From the NCBI RefSeq assembly GCF_964340395.1, contig NC_135565.1, forward strand, positions 12,432,742 through 12,496,741: 64,000 nt of DNA, in the 5' to 3' direction. This DNA is from Glandiceps talaboti (taxonomy: Eukaryota; Hemichordata; Enteropneusta; Spengelidae). Below are positions 29,570 to 41,032 of this stretch, piece after piece. The position numbers and the translations under genes were made by a program. Each line of letters opens with the position of its first letter. Within the stretch, counting starts at the first letter, position 1. A model generated the notes under the pieces. It was not told the origin of the DNA and ran no database searches. It saw only the letters and a list, made by a program, of their open reading frames with translations.

Positions 29570-32500
29570 AATGATGATAATGATAATGATGATGATGATG
29601 ATGATGATGATGAGGATGATGAGGATGATGATGATGATGACACTAGTGTCATGGATACCACTTACAACCAAGTTCTACAACGTTTTGGAATAACATCATA
29701 ACATATTGATTACTGATACAGCCATATCATTGACAGTAACTAACCTTTGAGATTTTTACTAGCAAAGAGTACATTAACCATGCCATTCTGTTTTAAATCC
29801 TTGGTAGGAGCATACGGGGAACCAATCACCAAGTCACTAAATCCATCTTTGTTGAGATCACCAACCGATAGAGAGACACCAAGATTACAGTACTGTCGAC
29901 CCTGTTTAGATACACGCACAAACATTAGTTTTTCAGGTCGAATGTAGACATTTGACCCCTAGTGTTTGAATTTTGTAGCACCCCCAACCCCCCTTCCCCG
30001 GGAGGTTTTAATACACTTTCTGAATAAATTATTAGTGCTCAGTTTACATCAAAATGATACATACTGTCTTCACTATACACAACATTTGAATTTGGTTGGC
30101 ATTTAGGAGTTCTTTTTTTTTAAATTTGAAAGAACAATCAATGAATATGCATACTGGAAGAACACTGGCCCCTGTAGATGTCCCTGTGTAAAAATGGAAT
30201 AGTCCACATATGCACGCTCTCACCATTGGTGGCGCTTTTTATAATAGAACATACACATACCTTACAGCTGAAGGCATTCAGATCAAAGCTAGTAATTAAT
30301 TATGTAGTCATGAAAAAGTCTATTTTGGTATTTATCACATAAGCATCAATTTGACCTTTTGAACTTACCTCACATGTTATAGTGATGTCTGGTTTAGTTT
30401 TGAACGTTCCCTTTGCAGAACCAAAATAAATGTAAACTTCTCCCTATAAAATATGAGGTCATGTGATTTTATAACTCAATCATGTGACTAGACTGACCAA
30501 TCAATGACAAGACTATATATATGTAACATAACATTTTACAATATTGACTACAATAAAGGGTATTTTATTTGCTTGTAGTCAACACAAATAAAACATATAT
30601 CTTAACAAGTCTTCCAAGAAGACATAGACCCCCTTTCTTCATACATTACAATAGCCAGAAATTGGCTTGATTTTGATAATTGGCTCTCAAGGTCAATGTC
30701 ATGGTCAAAGGTCAATATCTCAAAAGATGGCTTGCATATGATAATATAGGGGTACACTTCAATGGCGTGTCTGTGTACTACAGTTTTTAAGTTATGCATC
30801 AAATATTGAATTTTAACTACAACTATGGTAGCTAGTCGGTCAAATTTGCATATATCATAAAACAAATTGACATGCATATGTCCTGTATGGATTTTGCATG
30901 TCTGAGAAATTATGTATTATGGACGGACAGACAGAGCCCATTGCAATAGCCCTGCCTTTGGGGGCTAAAAAGTACCCAGTCTAATAAAATTGGTACCATG
31001 ACAGAACTGTTCTAGAAAATAAATCACAATACACTTCTTAGAGATGGCACTTACGTTATATGTGAGTTTATCTGAATTGACAGTTGGTGCACTGATTACA
31101 AGGTCATTGACCCCATCACAGTTCATGTCTACTACTTGTACAGCACTACCAAATTTACCATTTACCTGATAAGAAAGAAAACAAATGTATATAGTATACA
31201 TATATATGATTCAAGTCTTTGTGCCAGGTTTTAATGAAAGTGGAATTTATACATCTGCAGAGAAATGAAATTTATCAAACAGAGTTAGCCTTACCTTAAC
31301 ACCATCCAATACCATGTAAGCTTTGTGGTTCAAATCTTTGTTGACTAATGGTAGACCTGTAGCACTGCCATGTATAATGTAAACTCTGCCTTGTTGGTAG
31401 TTATTATCCATACTGTGTCCAGGTGCACCAATTACCAGATCCATAAAATCATCATTATTAATATCACCAGTGGCAAGACTCCTGTAGGAATGAGAAAACA
31501 CATTTTGTAGGGTGCTGTAGTCTAATTTATAGCCATTTTTCATAAATCTATGTTAGTTGTAAAATACATTATACCTACTTAGCCTATCAAACGTGATATC
31601 AAACTTACGAAAGAAACAGGAACATTATCATGTGAGTCATGATAGATGTAACTATTGGAGGAAACAATTAACTTAATACCATCTGAACTTTGATGCGATT
31701 AGTGGAGGAAACATTAACAAGCTATTTACCATCTGAGCTGTAATGTAACTACTGGAGGAGACAAATAGCTTACTATCTGAGATGTGATGCAATTAGTGGA
31801 GGAAACAACCAACTTACCATCCAAGATGTGCAGTTTGAGAACTGACTGTATATGTAGCGTCCGGCTTTGTTAGACTATCAGCTTGTACCCTCTTTTGTTT
31901 AGGTTGAGTATCCTTTAGTAGATTATCCAATTTCATCTGTAATATCAAGAATATATTGAAATATTTTCATAAAATTCAAGAATATATTTAATAACTGGAT
32001 ATATTTCATACAAAATTCGTCATATGGACAAGACGATACTTTTGCCAACCAATAAAGAAACAGAATATAAATTCCAAACCTGTGACAGAATTCAGGACAT
32101 TTTGATATTTTCTCTATTTACAGCATTTTTTGTGAAATCAAAAGTTTTGCTGTTTTCTTGCTTTAGTATATTTTTATCACTATTTTCTGAATCAGTATGT
32201 TTCTGTATAAAAACATAATCACAGTAAATGAATCATAAAACTGTTATATTGTGGTTTTGGTTGAGAGAACATAAAATTCCCTGATATTTGCCAAAATAAA
32301 TAACTGCCACTGAATAAAAATAGCTTACAGTTCAGCTACCTCAAATTACATCAAAATGTTTTGGTTGTTATACAGTAAAGAACATTTTATGAGCTAAGTT
32401 TATACCAATTTCATTTACAATACACACACCTGCAGACGGTTGGAGGGCTTAAAATACACTCCCCTAGGGGATCTTGTTATGATGATGTCATCTCGACTGA

Positions 32501-34920
32501 CAATACCCCCTAGGGGTGGTTTGATCAACCCTGGGTTTCTGCCTGGATGTCTTTGTTGTGGTGTTAATTCTAGTGATGTATCATTACATCTGATGTACAA
32601 TGGATTGTGGGGAACATCACAGTCCCTAAAACAAAATACCAAGGTTGTTTAGGAGTTGAACTGAGCATGCTTACAAGGGATGCAGTGATTGGTCAAGGTA
32701 GCTAGAATTCCAACTGAGGGATACAGTGATTGGTCAAAGTACTTAGGATTCTTACTGAGCATGCTTACAAGGGATACTGTGATTGGCCAAAGTAAATAAG
32801 GTTCTGAATGTGCATGACAAGGTATGTAGTGACTCAATGGTTCAAATCATTATAGGATAATCATTCTGACTTCCAAAGGATAATGTGATTGGTCAAGTTA
32901 CTTTCAAATGATTGATTCTGATTAAAAGAGATACTCTGATTGGTTGAATTACTTTCAAATGATTGATCAATCACACTGATTGGTCAAGTTACTTTCAAAT
33001 GACAACCAGTCCAGCTCAAGACTTACTGCATTCCATGTTCAATCATATGTATGGTATTATGCCAGATATTCTGACTCCAGACAGCCATGTCATCTACTCC
33101 ACCAAGGAAGAAACTCTGATACTGTTCCATTAAGAAGGGTGACTTAGACGAATACATTGGATACAGCTGAAAACGATAATATAAACAGCCATTCTTGTGA
33201 AATATAAAATGCCAAGGTTTTGGAGCCATGTGCAGAACAGGGTAGGGAAATCCATAATACTATACTATAACTTTGGCAGGGAATGTTGGGATTAGAAACA
33301 CCGGGAGAACTCCGGTAGACTCTGCGTGTTTGTTAATACAAGGCGATTATGGTATTTAAGTGTGATGTCATCACCAGATATTTTCCCATCAACCCTTGCA
33401 GGAAAGCTCCAAAATGGCTGAACACATTTTAAGTGCAGTAGGGCTTTGTTTAATATACAAGATTTCAAAGTTAAAGAATTTCCAGACTCTTGATGTGGTA
33501 CAGTATTAGTATATTGTATCATATTTGCATGATGAACTTGTTTGTACGTATGTTGTCATATTAACATAATGATGACCATCTGCAATGGTCAAAGACATTT
33601 TTTTCACAATATCATTATCACTGAATGCAATTAACAAATATTCATCTCAGACCACTGCAGTATTATACAAATCCTAGGGGTAGTGGTGGAGGGGGAGGGG
33701 GAGGGGGAGGGGGCATGACTGGGCATGGGGGGGGGGTGTCATAAAACCATATTTTCTCAGGACATACTGTGAAATTCTTCAAGATGCTTACCTTTGACAT
33801 TATAATCTTTTCACCAACCCTGTACAAGAGAGGAATTATGATACATGTCATGAAACAAAGTAAACATTGTTCACAAACCATTAAAGCTGGTAATTGTATT
33901 TTGACTTCTAAATAAAGATAACAGAGCTAAGATGATTTCCTGCCTATGTAAACACAAACACCTCGTGGAAATATCTTCACTTGGTACCTATGAGAGCTAG
34001 ATCTCCTAAAACCATCACCATCCTGACTCTATAGACCTTCAGCAGGTACTATCCTGAAACTGTCCTATATACATGTATAGTACTGCTAGGAGAACCCTTC
34101 TGAAACTGTACTGAAAGTGTCTTGAATTCTCGGTACCTGAAATAGAATATTACTGCCTAGGTGCATCATAAAAATAACAAAAATTCAATTTCTTAGGCGA
34201 TGACATATTATGTATAACTTCAGCTCCATGTGCTTCACATATAGGCGTGTGTGAGATTACGTTGACCTTCTTGTTCTATTTTGACCCTCTAGCATGAGGT
34301 AAAAATGTTATTATAGATACTGAGATTTAGGACACCTGCATTAGGTCTCCTGAAACAACTTTAACTGTACTGTCTTAGGATACCCATGGGAGGTCTTCTT
34401 ACATCTTTCTAAAACTGTCCTGACTTACGACATCAGTTTATACTATTTACTGTAAGGACTGTTTTAGAGGTTACTAAAACAATTCAGAAACTAAAAAACA
34501 AATGTACTGTGTACCCACCTTGCTAAATACATTAAAGCAATGCATTCCTCCAATATCAAGGGTGTGATAATCGTCTTTCCATAAAATTCTTTAAATATTT
34601 CTATTAGGTCTTGACTAGGAATATACCTTAGGAAAATGAAACAATTTAATTAGAATCTGGACAAGAACAGTTGTGCAAGACATTCAAACTTTGTCTGTAT
34701 GTCTGTCTGTCAAGATATAGGTATGTACGTCGTACGTACGTACGTACGTACGTACGTTTGTGTGTACATGTATGTATGTATGTATGTATGTATGTATGTA
34801 TGTGTGTATGTGTGTATGTGTGTATGTGTGTATGTGTGTGTGTATGTATGTATGAATACATATGTATGTATGTGTGTATGTGTGCATGTATGTATGTGTG
34901 TATGCATGTATGTATGTATG

Positions 34921-34954
<34 letters not shown>

Positions 34955-37900
34955 TGGATGTAATAAATGCTGTCCGGGTCAATACACGCCGACGTAGGAG
35001 GCAAGTATTGCCCGGATGGCATCTATCTTGTACCCCGGCTAATTATTCAATGGTGTTATATTCTTCCCAGAATGTATGTATGTATGTATGTATGTATGTA
35101 TGTATGTATGTATGTATGTATGTATGTATGTATGTATGTATGTATGTATGTATGTATGTGTGTGTGTATGTATGTATGTATGTATGTATGTATGTATGTG
35201 TGTGTGTATGTATGTATGTATATATGTATGTATGTATGTATGATGTATGTATGTATGTATGTATGTATGTATGTATGTATGTATGTGTGCATGTATGTAT
35301 GTGCATAGGTGAGTGCCTATACATATGCTACAGGTTCATTTTCATGGTAAGCCTTATAAAAGACAATGTTAACGTTGTTACTGAACTGATGTGAATTAAA
35401 ATGATAATTAATCAGAACTTTGCTGCAGGTTCACATGTATATCGTGTTAATCTTCTAAAGCCAACACTCTTCTAACTATGATGATTACCTGCAATAAACT
35501 GTGAGTGAGACAATTTGACACTTACCATTCAGTTAGGGAATGTATGTAATTCATGTTAAATTCAAACATGGCTGCCACATCTCCACCTGTGAGCAAATAC
35601 ACAATAAACAAACAAACACAAGTCAGGATTGAATACAGATATGAAAGTAGTTTTCCTTGGAATTATGCAAGTCTGGGTTCAGACACTTACAGATGGATTT
35701 CCAGGATTTTTAAATTAATTTTTTAAAAAAAAATTTCCAGGAGTATTTAAGGTTAATGGGAATTTCCGATATTTCAAACTTTTAGGATCATTAGTACTGT
35801 GTGCATCTAATGAGTTGAGGAAAATTTGATTGCCGTGCCTCCTATATAGGGGTAACCAGCAGGCCCCCTAAAGAATGTTTTGAAGAGCAAGAAGAAAGAC
35901 CTATCTCCTGATACAACAATTTACCAACACATTACTGAAAGTTGCCATCAATTTCAAAAAATTAGTAACTGTCAAAATCAGACTAGATGACTGTCATGGA
36001 ACAACACAGGGATACTATTGGAGTTCATACATCAATCTCAACAACCCAATCAACAATGTATGAAAATATGAAACATCATCTATCTACTGATACAGTGACA
36101 TTATCACATAAGGCAGACAGTTAGATGTACATAACTGACAAATACATTCACACCTGAATTTCCATATATTAACGTTATCCTGTTTACACCTTCAGTTTTT
36201 CAACTCCACGTATTTTATGACCATATTTGGATCATTCTGTCAGATTCAGTGTAGACAATGAAGAAGGAGAAGTGATTTTAAACATGTCTGTTTCTAAATC
36301 CAAAGTGGAAGAAGAGAATTTGTGTACTAAAATTTGAGAATGTTATATTGCCCTAAACTTACCAGGATCACCAGCATCATGGGCATCTTCAAATGAGCCA
36401 TAAAAATTGACCTGTAACGGAAAAAGATTCTAATATATAATGACAGATTATCATCTCTTAAAAGGTAAAAAGAAGTGATGTATTTGAAGATGATGCCCAG
36501 ATTAGTTACCATTTCCATGATGGCTTAAAATCTTGGATTCCTGGACTACATGCCAGAATATGTCTTACCTTTCCCATAGAGGCTAAAATTCCTTGATCAA
36601 TTCCCAGACCATGCCAGGAAATGCCTTAATTTTCCCATAGAGGCTAAAATTCCTTGATCATTTCCCAGACCATGCCAGGAAATGCCTTAATTTTCCCATG
36701 GAGGCTAAAAATCCTTGCTCAAATCCAAGACTATGCCAGGATATGCCTTACCTTTCCCATGGTTGCTAAAATTCCTTGATCAATTCCTAGACTATGCCAG
36801 GATATGCCTTACCTTTCCCATTGTGTCTAAAAATCCTTGATCAATTCCAAGACTATGCCAGGATATGCCTTACCTTTCCCATTGTGTCTAAAAATCCTTG
36901 ATCAATTCCAAGACTATGCCAGGAAATGCCTTAATTTTCCCATGGAGGCTAAAAATCCTTGATCAATTCCAAGACTATGCCAGGATATGCCTTACCTTTC
37001 CCATTGTGGCTAAAAATCCTTGATCAATTCCAAGACTATGCCAGGATATGCCTTACCTTTCCCATTGTGGCTAAAAATCCTTGATCAATTCCAAGACTAT
37101 GCCAGGATATGTCAGCAACATCATGACTTACAAAACCTAATAAAAATACCACAAGTTTCTCTGTCTCCTGAAAAAAATAGAAACAAAAAATAGAAATGTT
37201 TAGAGAAATATATAAATATACACCCTAAACAAAAACTGGTCATTCTATGTCATCATTGATTCTGTGGTGTTCAAAATATCAGTCAAAATGTTTCAAATCA
37301 CTACTATATTTCCCGATTTCCATAAATCATGCTTGAGGAGATAGGACGTATAGTTACATTATTCCCAAATATTTTTCTTCATTCAGCTGGAAATGTAAAG
37401 GGTTTTGTAATTACGCATCTAGCAACTCGTAATGACTAGGCCCCTTTATATAGGTGAATGAAGAAAATTGGGGAATTATTTCTGAGTATGCTTGGCTTTT
37501 CATATAAACCTTTGAATAACCAAGGAATCCTCACAAACAACTGAACTATCTTTATTTAACATAACTCACTTCTGTCCATGGTTTAGGATATTTCTTTCTG
37601 ATATGATTGATAGTAGCATTGATAAATTCAGACCAGTGGGTGTCTTCAGAGACATCATGAAATTGCCCTGAAATCAATGTGAAAGAAAATATACATTAGT
37701 AGTGTTTTTGCTAAGGCCTAATAAAAGAAATTGTGTGTTTCACATTATATTCAATTTTAAAATAGGTGGGGTAGATAGATTTTTTAATCTTATTTTATTA
37801 TATTTTCATTTCATGTGTGAGTGTCTAGTTTAGGTTTTCTGTTGTTTTTTGCGCATGGTATCCATGTTGTTAATTTCTCCCTATCAGATGTACAGCCATT

Positions 37901-40082
37901 ACAGATTGGAAGAACAGTTTTATTTTGTCTTTTTAAGTTGATGTCAGTTTCTGCATCCACCGTTCTTGTGAGACTTCATGATTGTCACAATTTTATTATT
38001 ATTTTTCTCGAATACGTAAAAAAAATGTTTAGGGTAGGTGTGAAAAACTAGGTGGGGTCCTAATAGGAAGGAGCAAATCTGGTAAATCCGACACAGTTAT
38101 CCAAACACTATACCATAATATTGGTAGGGAGCCATTGTAAAGTCACAGGGGAAGACAGGTAAAGTTTACTGAGTTAAAGCCTTTGACAAAAACACTGATT
38201 ACAATAAAACATTTGTTATTCTGTGATGTTTTCCTTGCTGTAGAGGAAAATATGAATAACATACAGACACTTCAAAACATTGAGATAATAATGATAATGT
38301 TGGTTTTTATATATTTCCCACGCTGTGCTCAAAGCGCTTTTACAATTATTACCCCTGGCATGGATCTATAGCTGGCTTGACTGAGGCACAATCATGGTTC
38401 AAATCTTGCCCAAGTACTTCAGTTATTCAGAAACAAACGGCAGCAACAGGGCTCGAACCTGCAACCTGTGGATTCAAAGCCGGCCACTATATAACTATTT
38501 GCCTATCATGACTCCACATATATACATGTCATTGTATACATACCTTGGTGGCATATGGAGTCATAGAAGGTGTCAGGGAATGGATTGCCTGCCTCAAATG
38601 CATCCTTGTGTTTGTCTATTAACTTTTAAATAGAGAATATACAATCATGAAATATACAAGATACAACTATGAAATATACTATATACAATGAGAATAACAG
38701 TTGTCCAAAGAAACGTTGGTTCTTAAAAAGAAATGTTCCTATTTCATCCTTAATATACAGCTTGACTCATCATTTAGGGCTGCCACCCAGACAGGTGATA
38801 GGTGAGAGCCCACGGGTCAATGAAGAGACTCAGAGTCTGGGTAACTAAGACTACTACAGCTGAACTCTGACCAGAAATACTGGAATGAAATGGTATTATG
38901 ACAAAACCAGAGCTTACTTTTCTTTGACGATGTGGTGTGTCTTGGACGGTGTCGTAAAATAGACTGGGTTTATAACGATGATTACAACATAATTCATTGA
39001 GTCCTACAAACACCATTTGACGAAACCCCTCTCATGATTTAATTGATATTACCTATAGCATCATATAGCCTATAACATGTTCCATTGGGAGAACAGTGCT
39101 AAATGCACTGAAATGGTGTCTGTATATGAAAGATTAATAAATAAAAAAATGAATATAAAGTGATTGTGATACTGATCACATACCTTGCGATAATCTGTAT
39201 CACCTGTCTTGTGTTGGAAATATGAAGCTGCTCGATGACCTATATGAGATGATAGTTGGAAAAGGTAAACTTGGATTTTGCATGAAAATGAAAAAAATAA
39301 TGTATTTTTCTATATAATTGATACAATATATGGTACAACAATAACAAGAAATTTGTGAGTTTTCAGCAGAGTTCTATAACAGTATAATGCTAGTTAAATT
39401 TACACAGAAATAATTTTCTCTAAATGACATTGGGACAGCTCTCTTCATGGAGCCATGGATAATAGGTGTCATAATGTTACAATTTATAAAACAGGAGAAA
39501 CCGACTAATTCAAGTTGTTGTTATTGTGCACGATTTCGTTGTTGTTTTGTCTGTTTTTTTTTTTGTTTTTTTTTAATTTGACTGCTGTGCATGGCCGAAA
39601 GTTTTACCAAAAGTTAACGATACATAATTAGAAATTATAACCATATATATACTACTACATATATGAATGACATCTTAATAGGTAATAGTTCCCATAGGGG
39701 GCGTGTAGTGTTTCTTAGATTGTTGTTTTCCTTGTCTATGAGCTAAATATAACAACATTTGACTAATTTCCTACCTGTGAGGAAAAAAACATGTGTGTTA
39801 TATCTACTAGTATAGAGATTGATACATTTATAGTAGCAGGATTCGTATGATATTTTCAATCTGAACAATAATAGTGTACGCTGTGATACTTCCATGATGA
39901 ATCATTCGATCATCTCTAGTCAGTAGTACAGTAGTAGCTACTAGTTTAGAACATTTATGTACATAGTTACCGATTTCTGTATGTGTTATCCCACCACATC
40001 CAAAGCAAGTCGTTATAACAATAACGAATATAAATGAATATACAAAAGCATTCTTCACAACACTTCGGCCTCTGGACACCAT
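21036..40082 (-). CDS. GPLD1: GPI-specific phospholipase D (GPLD1-like), complete
   Basis: There are 25 exons on the minus strand, listed in transcript order: 40082-39971, 39239-39184, 38622-38544, 37667-37570, 37167-37057, 36411-36363, 35586-35526, 34626-34519, 33819-33792, 33166-33027, 32625-32430, 31936-31818, 31481-31295, 31165-31055, 30443-30369, 29901-29745, 28998-28946, 28599-28490, 26813-26614, 26071-25901, 25021-24962, 24251-24142, 23636-23610, 23203-23156, 21119-21036. They give 849 residues, close to the roughly 840 of vertebrate GPLD1. A signal peptide (hydrophobic core about residues 12-27) precedes CGGITHTEIGHRA. The zinc-dependent phospholipase domain keeps GQFHDVSEDTHW, SHDVADISWHSLG and EDAHDAGD, the His/Asp set expected for metal binding. 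The C-terminal half is a beta-propeller of FG-GAP repeats with calcium loops: DINNDDFMDLVIGAP, DMNCDGVNDLVISAP, DLNKDGFSDLVIGSP. It ends SGAVHIFNIE. The family is secreted and cleaves GPI anchors. Two very short exons (28 and 27 nt) occur. Three introns begin with exon-derived tandem arrays. Confidence 0.92.
21519..21760 (+). mobile_element. Degenerate LINE 3' end with (GATT)n tail
   Basis: One frame reads MEYMPLETKMVIPS then YIFKSPST, resembling the C-terminal LWNxLPLE...FKSxLKT of many non-LTR reverse transcriptase ORFs. Another frame ends at a codon followed by ATAGATCGACTGATTGATTG, a tail typical of such elements. Frameshifts break it. Identification is from pattern memory. Confidence 0.45.
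22230..22305 (-). mobile_element. Probable SINE 3' tail
   Basis: A run of AATAATAATAAG next to GAATTTATAACGCACTGTCC resembles the tail of tRNA-derived SINEs in reverse orientation. It is short and uncertain. Confidence 0.35.
22865..22930 (-). mobile_element. tRNA-derived SINE head (Leu/Ser-like)
   Basis: On the minus strand GTCGGTGGCCGAGTGGTTAG forms a tRNA-like A box, as in the element at 44503. No full tRNA fold follows. Confidence 0.55.
23010..23145 (-). mobile_element. tRNA-derived SINE fragment
   Basis: The minus strand contains GCTGGTTCGAGTCTCACCAC (B box-like) followed by GAATAGCTAAAAGTCC, the same order as in the fuller SINE at 27776. It lies just downstream of the GPLD1 exon at 23203-23156. 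Confidence 0.6.
24445..24605. repeat. Palindromic dispersed repeat, family G, copy 2
   Basis: Shares ACCTAAGGGGCCTTTGTCAC and GGCTGAATGAAGAAAAATAT with 7795-7960, and CCAGCGCCAGTAATATCAAA beyond it. Confidence 0.75.
24690..24760 (-). mobile_element. tRNA-derived SINE head
   Basis: The minus strand carries a tRNA-like start with GAATGGTTAGAGTGGCCGG and a B-box-like GATTCGAGCCCC, as in the SINE at 27776. Confidence 0.6.
25275..25545. repeat. Tandem repeat of about 45 bp in a GPLD1 intron
   Basis: About five units contain GTGTGTTGGACTGACATTGG then CTTGGCATTGGGCT. The unit length is close to a multiple of three, so both strands give long false frames. Confidence 0.85.
26215..26520. mobile_element. 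MITE-like element, family D, copy 1 (right end decayed)
   Basis: It starts with AGACCGTGGACAAACGG and shares CACTTGGCACAGCAAGT, CTGGCATTTTATGTACA and TAAAGAAACCCTAAA with the copy at 51475. The closing inverted repeat is not clear. Confidence 0.65.
26893..27325. mobile_element. MITE-like palindromic element, family C, copy 2
   Basis: The arm with AACACCAAAGTAAAGTATTT and TATAGCATCCATATCAAG is repeated three times on the left. GTATACTGTTTCAGTTG faces CAATTGAAACAGTATAC in the centre, and the inverse arm is repeated twice on the right. Confidence 0.7.
27652..28500 (-). repeat. Exon-end/splice-donor minisatellite of the GPLD1 exon at 28599-28490, split by a SINE
   Basis: Units of about 92-98 bp on the minus strand contain CTTGTATCATCTCCAACA, GCATT and the donor GTAAGTTATT. 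The genuine exon ends at 28490. Further copies of the same exon end and donor fall at about 28394, 28302, 28206 and 27725. The last is separated from the others by the SINE at 27776-28137. The array is collinear with the gene. Confidence 0.88.
27776..28137 (+). mobile_element. tRNA-derived SINE, near full length
   Basis: The head has a tRNA-like A box (GTGAATGGTTAGCGTGACTGG) region, here quoted as GAATGGTTAGCGTGAC, and B box GGTTCGAGCCCTG. A body of about 250 bp follows, ending AAAGCGCTATATAAGAAC and an (ATT)n tail. Inserted inside the GPLD1 exon-end array. A minus-strand relative is at 38283-38517. Confidence 0.8.
28741..28870. repeat. (CTCA)n microsatellite
   Basis: CACT and TCCC tetranucleotides with interruptions, in the intron 5' of the exon at 28599 in transcript sense. 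Confidence 0.9.
29035..29168. repeat. (GAT)n microsatellite, copy 1
   Basis: Interrupted GAT triplets. The runs of Asp, Met or His seen in translation are artefacts. Confidence 0.95.
29513..29641. repeat. (GAT)n microsatellite, copy 2
   Basis: A second interrupted GAT array in the same GPLD1 intron (28999-29744). Confidence 0.95.
31649..31830 (-). repeat. Exon-end/splice-donor minisatellite of the GPLD1 exon at 31936-31818
   Basis: Four units of about 47 bp on the minus strand end TTTCCTCCACTAATTGCATC or similar. Each has a CATCTTGGATG- or CAGATGG-like word followed by GTAAG or GTAxx. The genuine donor is at 31817. Donor-like sites follow near 31774, 31728 and 31680. Units are more diverged than in the other two arrays. 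Confidence 0.75.
32650..33012. repeat. Degenerate tandem repeats of about 60 bp
   Basis: Recurring TGATTGGTCAAGTTACTTTC and GAGCATGCTTACAAGGGATA words in the intron between the GPLD1 exons at 33166 and 32625. They do not contain exon sequence. Confidence 0.75.
34690..35306. repeat. Long (TATG)n arrays with (CGTA) and (TGTG) blocks
   Basis: Two TATG-rich arrays (34760-34960 and 35073-35300) are separated by about 110 bp of unique DNA containing the inverted words TCCGGGTCAAT and ATTGCCCGGA. They lie in the GPLD1 intron between exons 35526 and 34626. Confidence 0.95.
36489..37118 (-). repeat. Exon-end/splice-donor minisatellite of the GPLD1 exon at 37167-37057
   Basis: About ten units of 61 bp. 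In transcript sense each holds CATATCCTGGCATAGTCTTG, GATCAAGGATTTTTAGCC and ACAATGGGAAAGGTAAGG. The first unit is the real exon end coding SWHSLGIDQGFLATMGK and its donor. Intact donors recur at about 36995, 36873, 36811, 36750 and 36570; at about 36934, 36689 and 36628 GT has become AT. The unit at 36500 is degenerate. Confidence 0.92.
37370..37478. repeat. Palindromic dispersed repeat, family G, copy 3 (short)
   Basis: AATATTTTTCTTCATTCAGC faces GGTGAATGAAGAAAATTGGG around a core like the other two copies. Confidence 0.6.
38283..38517 (-). mobile_element. tRNA-derived SINE
   Basis: The reverse complement matches the SINE at 27776: GGTTCGAGCCCTGTTGC, then AATCTTGCCC-type words, then AAAGCGCTTTGAGCACAGC at the tail. 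An internal part is missing relative to that copy. Confidence 0.75.
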
Positions 40083-40471
40083 AATTACATTTACTAGGAG
40101 GACAGCTCAAAGTTCACGCCAATCCATGACCTTGTTGATGTTTCCCTAACCTTTTCGCCAACTTGTGTAGTACTATGTAGAGCGCCCTCATTTTAGACCA
40201 CCTAACTTAGTAATCAGTAACAACACGGAAGTTTTACAAGAAAAGTATCTAAACGTTAACTTTTCGATGTATTTTTAGATATCGCAAAATACATATAGAT
40301 GACAAAATATTCATTTCTTGTTATACCGTAAGAATAACGACCCGGGGATCTGTTAGGCGATATATTATTCGGCTTAGACTGTCCGCATGCTTGTTGGCAC
40401 AAGTCGTGTCTACAGAAACTGTTCAACGCCAACATTACGTACCTGCAGGCTGCATTAAATACAACAACGAA
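40083..40471. promoter_or_regulatory. Head-to-head intergenic region, candidate bidirectional promoter
   Basis: About 390 bp separates the GPLD1 start codon (minus strand) from the chosen ATG of the TIR gene (plus strand), and about 310 bp if the upstream in-frame ATG at 40391 is used. No TATA box stands out. Divergent genes this close often share a promoter; that is inference. Confidence 0.45.
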
Positions 40472-40990
40472 ATGGCTCACCCCATGCGGCAGGTATTACA
40501 TGAAGGTGACGACGCTCCAGATTTTTTCATGACCGGAGATGACGAAGAATGGATAGACCGAACAACAGAGTACATGGAAAGCAACTTTAAAATCAACGGA
40601 GCTCACGCTGCCCGCGATTTCATCGGCGGACCGCCAATCTTGGACCAAATCACGGAGTTTGTTTATACTTGTAGAAAGACAGTAGTGGAATTCCATAGCC
40701 ATAGCGAGTGGAGCAATTATACATGTCGTATGGTATTGCATCGAATGTTTCAAGAAAGTCAAGACAACTCTAAACACCGTCTTATAGTTGTACTTCGGGA
40801 CAAAGAAGCGGAGAAAAAATTGCCGAAATTTCTGACCACCCACAGTAAGTTGAGGTATTGGGAGACTGATTTCCACTGGAAGTTATGGAACAGTATTAAG
40901 GGGTCGTCATTGAGAGAAAGAACTTTACAAGATCAAAAAATCGAAGAAGGTAAGAAAATCACACCTACTTACACCCCACCACCCACCACG

Positions 40991-41032
<42 letters not shown>

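Noticed and set aside
34671-35394. Very long MYVCMYVC or HTYIHTY frames
   Set aside because: Translation of (TATG)n arrays. The region is intronic in GPLD1.
40472-40949. NADase-type (SARM1-like) TIR
   Set aside because: The box pattern follows Toll/MyD88 TIR domains, and I cannot identify the catalytic Glu context of the NADase TIR family.
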